DNA of 7,145 bases from Bacteroidales bacterium. Lineage in GTDB: Bacteria > Bacteroidota > Bacteroidia > Bacteroidales > UBA10428. The position numbers and the translations under genes were made by a program. Under the pieces are notes generated by a model. It saw only the letters and a program-made list of their open reading frames with translations, was not told the DNA's origin and made no database searches. This document shows positions 1 to 5,839 of this stretch, in pieces; the first letter of the stretch is position 1; the number at the start of each line of letters is the position of its first letter. Location: the NCBI GenBank assembly GCA_003508755.1, contig DNTK01000045.1, positions 1 through 7,145 on the forward strand. Direction: 5' to 3'.

Positions 1-1192
1 TATTAATTTCATGGGCAACACCCGCAGCCAGCAATCCAAGTGAAGCCATTTTTTCCGATTGCACCAATTTTTCTTGTGCATTTTGCAGTTTTTCGAGGGT
101 TGCCTTAAGTTCTATTTGTTGCGTGGATAATTCCTTGTTTGTATTTTTTAATTCAGCATTTGTTAATTCCAGTTCTTTTGTGCGTTCCTGCACCAGCCGC
201 TCAAGTTGATTCCTATATTGATCCAGTTGCAATGATATTTTTTTCTTTTCATCAATATCGGTTACCACCGCAATGAGACGGTCTTCGCCTAAAATATTCG
301 ATCTTTTTAGACTAACCTCTACCCAGAACAATTCTCCCGATTTTTTCCTGGCCTGCCAATCGAAAACTACTTTTCCTTCTTCCATGGCCTGTTTAACCCA
401 TTTGGCAGCACTCTCCTGGTTGTAATTTCCAATACCCGAGCTGCAATCTGAAATACTTAGATCGGCAATTTCACCAGATTCATATCCATAGGTTTTCAGC
501 ATTGCTTCATTTACCTCAATAATATCCCCATGTAAGTCATGAATAAAAATGGCATCTGCCGAGGCATTAAACATTTCGCGGTAACTCTGCTCGTTTTGTG
601 CTATTATCTTGTTCCGTTGTTTTAAATCGTCCAGGAGCTTTTTATAGGTAGCATTAAAACTATTAAAAGCTATTAAAATTAGTGTGCCTACTAATATAAG
701 CAATGAAAGGTTTATTACCCATGAGTTAATATGGTCAAGGCGCGGATCGCCACCAATAAGCAAATTGTTATTCCCGGTTATTACCAGAAAACCCACAACC
801 ATGTATATCAAAATGGCCAGGGTATAAATCGGTATTACCTTTTTTATCGGAAAAACGATGAGTCCGAAAAAGGGGATTAAAACCAGGACGACCTTATTTG
901 CAGAAAGCAAGCCAAATAGGAGCAAATCAGTGGTGTATACAACAAAAAGTCCTGCCAGTATTACAAGGGTTTTAAAGATTAAGGATAGCCGGTTTCGATA
1001 AAGTGTGATAAAAATAATTGCAATAACTACAATAAAATCAGTAATATACGTAATTTGAAACCCAACATGTTTAATTTTAATAAGGCTTAAGAAATAGGTA
1101 ACAGTACTTAGAACACTACCAACTAGCAGACCCAGGTTGATGATCTTATTCTTGAGAAAGTCAATTTCGGAGTATGTTTTTATGGCACTCAT
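1..1192 (-). CDS. PAS-containing membrane sensor histidine kinase, 3' part missing (left edge)
   Basis: I translated this by hand from the minus strand; 397 residues are visible and the frame is open to the window edge. Residues about 17-177 hold roughly six hydrophobic helices (about 17-38, 45-63, 70-92, 100-116, 119-137, 158-177) with short loops and no large periplasmic domain. A PAS domain follows at about 200-316, starting near SYREMFNASADAIF and ending with a PAC-like stretch (RKKSGELFWVEV, then VVTDIDEKKK). Residues about 318-380 are a Glu/Lys/Leu/Gln-rich coiled coil leading into the HisKA H-box KMASLGLLAAGVAHEIN, with phospho-accepting His394 encoded at 11-13. The catalytic ATPase domain lies beyond the edge. 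The inferred role is inner-membrane autophosphorylation and phosphotransfer to an unknown response regulator. The start at 1190-1192 is chosen because AGGA lies just upstream and a -7-like box lies 12 bp away. It is divergent from the DAHP synthase gene. The signal sensed cannot be read from the sequence. A C-terminal receiver (hybrid kinase) is possible but not visible. Confidence 0.93.
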   Translation of the reverse strand, partial: MSAIKTYSEIDFLKNKIINLGLLVGSVLSTVTYFLSLIKIKHVGFQITYITDFIVVIAIIFITLYRNRLSLIFKTLVILAGLFVVYTTDLLLFGLLSANKVVLVLIPFFGLIVFPIKKVIPIYTLAILIYMVVGFLVITGNNNLLIGGDPRLDHINSWVINLSLLILVGTLILIAFNSFNATYKKLLDDLKQRNKIIAQNEQSYREMFNASADAIFIHDLHGDIIEVNEAMLKTYGYESGEIADLSISDCSSGIGNYNQESAAKWVKQAMEEGKVVFDWQARKKSGELFWVEVSLKRSNILGEDRLIAVVTDIDEKKKISLQLDQYRNQLERLVQERTKELELTNAELKNTNKELSTQQIELKATLEKLQNAQEKLVQSEKMASLGLLAAGVAHEIN

Positions 1193-1258
1193 ATCCTGAT
1201 ATACAAAAATAAACGTATTATCTAAAAAAAAGTTGGTTTAAAAATCAGGATTTTTGTA
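1193..1258. repeat. Inverted repeat pair flanking the kinase promoter
   Basis: ATCCTGAT at 1193-1200 has an exact inverted copy ATCAGGAT at 1244-1251. A second inverted pair, TACAAAAAT at 1202-1210 and ATTTTTGTA at 1250-1258, lies almost in the same places but in a different relative order. The first arm carries the AGGA ahead of the kinase ATG, and the -7-like box lies between the arms. This could be a paired operator, or a hairpin if transcription starts further upstream, or chance in AT-rich DNA. Confidence 0.35.
1204..1211 (-). promoter_or_regulatory. Bacteroidota-type -7 box for the left histidine kinase
   Basis: The minus strand reads TATTTTTG, matching the TAnnTTTG -7 consensus of the Bacteroidota housekeeping sigma factor. 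It ends 11 bases before the ATG at 1190-1192, so the leader would be very short. No TTG -33 element is visible at the expected distance. The DNA is AT-rich, so a chance match is possible. Confidence 0.45.
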
Positions 1259-1337
1259 AAACCAGGAAATTTGATTTTAAGGTTTCTATTTAAAAAGATT
1301 ATTAGAACACTAAGAATGCATAGTCCGATTATTGTTA

Positions 1338-1345
1338 TATTTTTG
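1338..1345 (+). promoter_or_regulatory. Bacteroidota-type -7 box for the DAHP synthase gene
   Basis: TATTTTTG on the plus strand fits TAnnTTTG and lies 38 bases before the ATG at 1384, giving a plausible leader of about 30 bases. A TTG -33 element is not obvious upstream. It is the best candidate promoter for this gene, which is divergent from the left kinase. Confidence 0.55.
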
Positions 1346-1383
1346 CACCCCATATTCATAAATATAAAAACTAGCCATTCATC

Positions 1384-2448
1384 ATGACTGATAAGCGCAT
1401 CGAAAACCATAATATCGGAGCTGAGGAAGCCATAATTACGCCCAACCAGTTAAAGGATCAATACCCGCTTACAGAAAAGATCATCAACACGGTATTTGAA
1501 GGACAGACCACCATTAAGAACATCTTAAGTCGAAAGGATCCCCGAATATTAGTTGTTGTAGGCCCTTGCTCCATTCATGATGTGAAAGCTGCAAAAGCAT
1601 ATGCTCAGCGATTAAAGAAACTTGCAGATGAGCTGAACGACTCCCTTTATATTATCATGCGTGCCTATTTCGAAAAACCACGTACTACGGTTGGTTGGTC
1701 GGGTTTATTAAACGATCCGTATCTCGATGATTCTTGTCGTGTGCAGGATGGCCTGAAAATGGCACGCGAACTGCTCACATACATTGCTGAACTTGGTTTA
1801 CCAGCAGCAGGTGAAGCACTTGATATTGTGACTCCTCAATACATCCAGGATTTATTTTCATGGACAGCTATTGGTGCAAGAACTACAGAATCGCAAAGCC
1901 ACCGAAAAATGGCTAGCGGACTTACCTCAGTGGTAGGCTTTAAGAATGGTACCGACGGAAATATTGAGATTGCCATAAATGCCCTGGAATCGGTAGCTGC
2001 CCCGCATAATTTTGTCAGTATTGATCCACAGGGGCATGTAGCTGTTGTGCGAACAAACGGAAATGCTAATTCACACATTATTCTAAGAGGAGGCAAGGCA
2101 CCAAATTATTCATCAAAGAATATAGCTGATTACGAAGAACGCCTCGAAAAAGCAGGACTTCCAAAAAGCATAATGGTCGACTGCAGTCATGCCAACAGCA
2201 ACAAAAAAGCAGCAAATCAGGTAAATGTACTGGAAAATCTTACTCAACAAATCCAGAAGGGGAATTCATCCATTTTCGGAATCATGATCGAAAGTAACCT
2301 GGAGGAAGGGAAGCAAAAGATACCTGCAGATTTGTCACAGCTTAAGTATGGCGTATCCGTTACCGATGAATGTATTGGTTGGGAGCTAACAGAAGAGATA
2401 TTACGTGAGTTTGCCGGAAGTGTGGCTCCCTATTTGAAGGGTAGATAA
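1384..2448 (+). CDS. aroF: 3-deoxy-7-phosphoheptulonate (DAHP) synthase, class I-alpha
   Basis: This enzyme condenses phosphoenolpyruvate with erythrose 4-phosphate to DAHP, the committed first step of the cytoplasmic shikimate pathway to Phe, Tyr, Trp and other chorismate products. The 354 residues match the roughly 350-residue length of the E. coli AroF/AroG/AroH family end to end. Visible motifs are VGPCSIHD (59-66) with metal-ligand Cys62, the MRAYFEKPRTTVGW block (92-105) with Arg93 and Lys98, IGARTTESQ (163-171), VGFKNGTDG (184-192) with Lys187, HIILRGGKAPNY (231-242) with Arg235, CSHANSNK (267-274) with metal-ligand His269, IMIES (300-304) with Glu303, and VTDECIGW (326-333) with Asp328. 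All expected catalytic and metal positions appear intact. By recall, the C-terminal half looks closest to AroF, which is the basis for the symbol. Feedback specificity (Tyr, Phe or Trp) cannot be decided. It is a single gene, with no other aro gene in the window. The start has no strong Shine-Dalgarno, and the N-terminus aligns with family members without extension. Confidence 0.95.
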   Translation: MTDKRIENHNIGAEEAIITPNQLKDQYPLTEKIINTVFEGQTTIKNILSRKDPRILVVVGPCSIHDVKAAKAYAQRLKKLADELNDSLYIIMRAYFEKPRTTVGWSGLLNDPYLDDSCRVQDGLKMARELLTYIAELGLPAAGEALDIVTPQYIQDLFSWTAIGARTTESQSHRKMASGLTSVVGFKNGTDGNIEIAINALESVAAPHNFVSIDPQGHVAVVRTNGNANSHIILRGGKAPNYSSKNIADYEERLEKAGLPKSIMVDCSHANSNKKAANQVNVLENLTQQIQKGNSSIFGIMIESNLEEGKQKIPADLSQLKYGVSVTDECIGWELTEEILREFAGSVAPYLKGR

Positions 2449-2541
2449 CGGAAAATATAAAGATTGCCGGTACAAAGTTTCTTCAAACCTATATTGCTGG
2501 TGAAATCCAAAATCATCAATCTAAAAATTCACACATCTGCC

Positions 2542-2549
2542 TATCTTTG
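2542..2549 (+). promoter_or_regulatory. Bacteroidota-type -7 box for the ABC exporter gene
   Basis: TATCTTTG fits TAnnTTTG and lies 67 bases before the ATG at 2617. No TTG -33 element is seen at the expected distance. If used, the exporter has its own promoter and a leader of roughly 60 bases, independent of the DAHP synthase gene that ends at 2448. Confidence 0.5.
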
Positions 2550-2560
2550 TTGGCATCATT

Positions 2561-2593
2561 ATGAACATCATATTTTATCGGCTGTTTATTTAG
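2561..2593 (+). other. Possible 10-codon leader ORF upstream of the ABC exporter
   Basis: An ATG at 2561, 11 bases after the candidate -7 box, opens MNIIFYRLFI and stops at TAG (2591-2593). The stop falls inside the loop of the small hairpin at 2582-2605. It has no clear Shine-Dalgarno and no run of a single amino acid that would suggest classical attenuation. An ORF this short may well be chance. It is recorded because of its placement. Confidence 0.2.
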
Positions 2594-2605
2594 GGAAGTA
2601 AACAG
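2582..2605 (+). repeat. 7-bp inverted repeat (leader hairpin) before the ABC exporter start
   Basis: CTGTTTA (2582-2588) and TAAACAG (2599-2605) are perfect inverted copies around a 10-base loop. G-U pairs could extend the stem by one at each end. The loop carries AGGGAAG (2592-2598), a Shine-Dalgarno-like sequence 9 bases before a TTG codon (2608) and 18 bases before the ATG (2617). It could modulate translation or be a regulator-binding palindrome. There is no following T tract, so it is not an intrinsic terminator. Confidence 0.4.
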
Positions 2606-2616
2606 TATTGCATACT

Positions 2617-4392
2617 ATGAGCACCGACTCCCCAAAAAGAAAGATTACACTCTCTGGATTAAAAAAATTATTTGAGCTGTACAGCTTTATGCGCCCCTAC
2701 AGGGTTCAATATATGGTGGGCATGGTATTTTTACTTTTTTCGAGTGGGGCCAGCCTGGTATTTCCAAAACTCCTGGGAGATTTAGTGAATGTAGGATCAT
2801 CAGGTCTAATGGCAGAAGAAATAAACCGGGTTATATTAATCATTCTTGCAGTGCTTGCTGTGCAAGCCATTACATCCTATTTTAGAATTGTAACCTTTGT
2901 AAATGTAACGGAAAAAACACTGGCCGATTTACGCAGGTCCGTATACAATCACTTGGTAAAGCTGCCCATGAAATTCTTTCAGTCACGCAGGGTGGGAGAG
3001 CTTAATTCGCGATTATCGTCTGACATTACTTTATTACAAGACGCCATGACAACTACCCTTGCCGAGTTTATCCGGCAGCTGATCATCATTTTTGGTGGTG
3101 TTGCTTTCCTGGTGATCATCTCATGGAAACTTACTTTGTTTATGCTGTCGGTGGTACCGGTTGTTATGATATTGGTGGTAGTATTCGGACGCTATATCCG
3201 TAAACTTTCCAAAAAAGCACAAAACGAAGTAGCTGAGTCGAATACCATTGTGGAAGAAACACTTCAGGGTATTCAGTCTGTAAAAGTTTTTACAAACGAG
3301 TTTTTCGAAATGCGTCGCTACAAAAGCATTACCCAGGAGATTGCCAATACGGGAATTAAAAACGGACGCATGCGGGGAGCGTTTTCATCATTTATTGTGA
3401 TAGGCTTATTTGGAGCTTTGGCAGCGGTTATTTGGCAGGGGGCGCGATTAATGGGCATTGGAGAAATGGGTGTGGATGAGTTTGTGTCATTTATAATTTA
3501 TACGGCATTTATTGCCGGAACCATTGGAGGTATGGCCAGTGTATTTGGCAGGGTACAGAAATATATTGGTGCTACTGAGAGTGTAATGGAGATATTCCAT
3601 GAAAAAGATGAACACATTGAGGAAGATCGTGAATTGCTTCCGGGAGAAGTTCTAAAGGGTTCCATTCGCTTCGAAGACCTTTCGTTCAGCTATCCCTCGC
3701 GACCCGAAACAGAAGTGCTCAGCAATATTAACCTGCAGATAAAATCCGATAAGCTTATTGCCATTGTGGGTCCCAGTGGTGCGGGTAAAACTACATTGGT
3801 CTCCATGCTGATGCGTTTATATAATCCTACCAGCGGTAAACTTATTTTTGATAATATGGAATGCCAGTCGATGTCACTTACGGCACTTCGAAAACAAATG
3901 GCCCTGGTACCGCAGGATATCTTTCTTTTTGGAGGTACCATTCGTGAAAACATTGCTTATGGTAAGCCTAAAGCCACCGATGAAGAAATTATCGAAGCCG
4001 CAAAAAAAGCCAACGCCTGGGAGTTTATCAGTACCATGAGTGAGGGGCTGGATACCATAGTTGGTGAACGTGGAACACAACTTTCCGGTGGCCAGCGCCA
4101 ACGTGTAGCTATTGCAAGGGCACTTTTAAAAGATCCAAAAATCCTTATCCTCGATGAAGCTACTTCTTCGCTCGACTCCGAAGCAGAAAGGCTGGTGCAG
4201 GATGCTCTTGATAAACTAATGAAAGGGAGAACGTCCATTGTAATAGCCCATCGCCTGGCAACAATTCGGAAAGCTGATGAAATTATTGTTCTCGACAAAG
4301 GCCGGATTGTTGAACGCGGAACACATGAGCGGCTGATGCTGCTTGACAATGGCGTGTACCGGGGTTTAAGCGAGTTGCAGTTTGCTGTATAG
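2617..4392 (+). CDS. ABC exporter half-transporter (membrane domain fused to ATPase)
   Basis: This is a 591-residue half-transporter of the type I exporter fold, expected to act as an inner-membrane homodimer or heterodimer. Six membrane helices are visible at about 32-49, 72-89, 155-170, 174-191, 259-276 and 292-310, a normal layout for this family. The nucleotide-binding domain shows the A-loop tyrosine in FSYPSRP (Tyr359), Walker A GPSGAGKTT (385-393, Lys391), the Q-loop in VPQDIFLFGG (Gln433), signature LSGGQ (489-493), Walker B ILILDE (Asp513, catalytic Glu514), the D-loop SSLD and the H-loop IAHRL (His545). All are canonical, so it should be an active ATPase. The substrate cannot be read: lipid, lipid A (MsbA-like) and multidrug export are all open, so no symbol is given. 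The ATG at 2617 is preferred. The same frame also opens at a TTG at 2608, adding three residues, and that codon has the better-spaced AGGGAAG. The gene is convergent with the downstream kinase, with a 52-bp gap. Confidence 0.93.
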   Translation: MSTDSPKRKITLSGLKKLFELYSFMRPYRVQYMVGMVFLLFSSGASLVFPKLLGDLVNVGSSGLMAEEINRVILIILAVLAVQAITSYFRIVTFVNVTEKTLADLRRSVYNHLVKLPMKFFQSRRVGELNSRLSSDITLLQDAMTTTLAEFIRQLIIIFGGVAFLVIISWKLTLFMLSVVPVVMILVVVFGRYIRKLSKKAQNEVAESNTIVEETLQGIQSVKVFTNEFFEMRRYKSITQEIANTGIKNGRMRGAFSSFIVIGLFGALAAVIWQGARLMGIGEMGVDEFVSFIIYTAFIAGTIGGMASVFGRVQKYIGATESVMEIFHEKDEHIEEDRELLPGEVLKGSIRFEDLSFSYPSRPETEVLSNINLQIKSDKLIAIVGPSGAGKTTLVSMLMRLYNPTSGKLIFDNMECQSMSLTALRKQMALVPQDIFLFGGTIRENIAYGKPKATDEEIIEAAKKANAWEFISTMSEGLDTIVGERGTQLSGGQRQRVAIARALLKDPKILILDEATSSLDSEAERLVQDALDKLMKGRTSIVIAHRLATIRKADEIIVLDKGRIVERGTHERLMLLDNGVYRGLSELQFAV

Positions 4393-4444
4393 GATTAATA
4401 TTTTTTACTGTAACAGGTCCCGAAAATGTTTTTTATGACTGGTT
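4393..4444. other. Convergent gap without a recognisable terminator
   Basis: The 52 bases between the stop of the ABC exporter (plus) and the stop of the histidine kinase (minus) contain several T and A runs. I found no stem longer than a few base pairs in either orientation, so no intrinsic terminator is called. Transcripts from the two sides may overlap at their 3' ends. Confidence 0.5.
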
Positions 4445-5731
4445 TTAATTGTTGGGTAGAAAAATCCCGAAAGTACTGCCAAGGCCCACTTCACTTTCAA
4501 TGATTAATCCACCCTTGTTTGGTTCAACAAACTCTTTGCATAATAATAATCCAAGCCCCGAACCACGTTCATTACCCGTACCTGGCTTAACAAAATTAAT
4601 TTCAGAATTCATTAATTGCTCTATTTCTTCTTTTGATAGCCCAATTCCTGTATCTGATACCGTAACCAGTATGTTGTTACCCTTGTAAGGTTTTGACGCT
4701 ACTGTTATGCTTCCGTTTTCTGGTGTAAACTTGATGGCATTCGAAATAAGATTCCTGATAATGGTAGAAACCATGTGCTTATCGCCAATTATTTTGTGAT
4801 TTTTGGGAATGCTTTTGATAAACGATAAGTGTTTGGTAGACAAAAGCTGGCTATTTATCTCTGTTGCTGAATCAATTAAATCCGATAAAATCAGAATTTC
4901 CCTGTTTGGTTTTAGTGTACCCGATTGTAAACGCGACCAGTCGAGGAGGTTTTCAAGCAGGGCGTAAGTGCTTTCTGCTGAATTCGACAAACCTGTAATA
5001 TAGCTTTTTTTCTCACCAGTGCTAAGTTTATCGTAGTCATTGTTCAATAATTTCAGTAGGTTAGTCATACTGCTTACCGGACTTCTGAGATCGTGACTGA
5101 TAACGGAAAATATTTTGCTTCGAACCGCATTGGATTTTACCAATTCTGAGTTTCGAAAGTGCAGCAATTTCTCCTTTCGGTTGGCCAATGCATGAAATGC
5201 CACAATGGCAACAGATGCTCCAAGGTAACTGAATAACACTGCAACCCCCCTGGTGCTGGAAATAAATTGCTCAGGAAATGAAATGGAGTGTATACTGTTA
5301 AATCCAACAAACTCAATGGTAATAAATAATACGAGGTTTAGCGTAAAAAATACGACAATATAAAACCATTGCTTGTAGGACCACACGAAAAGAGGAATAA
5401 AACCGAATATGAGCAGAAACACATGTATTCCCGGATCCGGACCGAAAAAAAAGATGGCAATAAGGGTAGTTAATAATGTATTAAAAGATACAATTAATAG
5501 TTTGGCCGCCAGAAAGTATTTATAACGATTTAAAAGAATGGGAATAAAAAATACAGGAAAAGCCAGAATGAGTATAAAAATTGGGACTCTTAGCTCCTGG
5601 AATCCAATCAGGGAATAGAAGGTAATAAAAACAATATCAGAAGCCGCTGATATCAGGCTGATATAATTTACTAATCGAATTCGTCTGTATTCGTTTCTTT
5701 CGTGCAAAGGAGAAATTGCGAAACCTGCCAT
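4445..5731 (-). CDS. Six-pass membrane sensor histidine kinase without PAS or HAMP
   Basis: This is a complete 428-residue kinase. After a basic cytoplasmic-looking N-terminus (ERNEYRRIR), six hydrophobic helices lie at about 22-44, 49-67, 74-94, 102-118, 121-143 and 163-182, with short loops and no sizeable periplasmic domain. A linker of only about 25 residues joins the last helix to the HisKA domain, whose H-box SVISHDLRSPVSS carries phospho-accepting His213 (encoded at 5093-5095). The HATPase_c domain shows the N-box RNLISNAIKF (Asn327, Asn331), the G1 box SDTGIGL (359-365) and the G2 box GSGLGLLLCKEF (390-401). The F-box is not clear. It should autophosphorylate and pass phosphate to a response regulator, but none is in the window. 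It lies 107 bp downstream of a close paralogue on the same strand and has no exact TAnnTTTG box in that gap, so co-transcription is plausible. The start at 5731 places all six helices in frame. Its Shine-Dalgarno (GGGA) is weak and distant. Confidence 0.94.
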   Translation of the reverse strand: MAGFAISPLHERNEYRRIRLVNYISLISAASDIVFITFYSLIGFQELRVPIFILILAFPVFFIPILLNRYKYFLAAKLLIVSFNTLLTTLIAIFFFGPDPGIHVFLLIFGFIPLFVWSYKQWFYIVVFFTLNLVLFITIEFVGFNSIHSISFPEQFISSTRGVAVLFSYLGASVAIVAFHALANRKEKLLHFRNSELVKSNAVRSKIFSVISHDLRSPVSSMTNLLKLLNNDYDKLSTGEKKSYITGLSNSAESTYALLENLLDWSRLQSGTLKPNREILILSDLIDSATEINSQLLSTKHLSFIKSIPKNHKIIGDKHMVSTIIRNLISNAIKFTPENGSITVASKPYKGNNILVTVSDTGIGLSKEEIEQLMNSEINFVKPGTGNERGSGLGLLLCKEFVEPNKGGLIIESEVGLGSTFGIFLPNN

Positions 5732-5777
5732 AAATAAATCCCAATAACTAATCTGTTTAACGTGAAATAGTAATTTC

Positions 5778-5795
5778 TGTTACCCGAAAATAACA
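5778..5795. repeat. Small inverted repeat between the two tandem kinases
   Basis: TGTTA (5778-5782) and TAACA (5791-5795) are inverted copies around 8 bases. Beyond a single C-A mismatch, three more T-A pairs extend it. It lies 47-64 bases upstream of the 428-residue kinase start. It is AT-rich and short, so it is weak as an RNA hairpin. It could be a binding site or chance. Confidence 0.2.
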
Positions 5796-5815
5796 AAAAG
5801 TAGGTTCAAACAGGG

Positions 5816-5839
5816 AAAAATGCACTAATCATGTTGCAT
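5816..5839 (-). terminator. Weak possible terminator after the right-hand kinase
   Basis: Read on the minus strand, ATGCA (5835-5839) and TGCAT (5820-5824) pair around a 10-base loop and are followed by a short T run (5816-5819). The stem is only 5 bp, is not GC-rich, and starts within the stop codon. It is at best an inefficient terminator, so read-through into the downstream kinase would be expected. Confidence 0.2.

Noticed and set aside
1222..1410. 62-codon minus-strand ORF across the divergent promoter and the first codons of the DAHP synthase gene
   Set aside because: It overlaps the candidate promoters and the start of a certain gene, has low-complexity AT-rich content and matches no family I recognise.
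1836..2096. 86-codon minus-strand ORF inside the DAHP synthase gene
   Set aside because: It is antisense to highly conserved coding sequence and reads as a shadow, with no recognisable domain.
3690..4349. Several ORFs of 63-130 codons on both strands inside the ATPase domain of the ABC exporter
   Set aside because: They are overlapping alternative frames of a complete gene with all its motifs, and none has independent evidence.
4430..4444. T-rich stretch after the ABC exporter considered as an intrinsic terminator
   Set aside because: No stable stem precedes the T runs on either strand.
4449..4688. 79-codon plus-strand ORF opposite the C-terminal end of the 428-residue kinase
   Set aside because: It is antisense to the conserved G1 and G2 boxes and has no promoter or family match.
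5753..5813. CTGTTT (5753-5758) and AAACAG (5808-5813) as a distant inverted repeat, resembling the arms of the ABC leader hairpin
   Set aside because: Only 6 bp with about 49 bases between arms in AT-rich DNA. The likeness to the stem at 2582-2605 is too short to call a shared operator.
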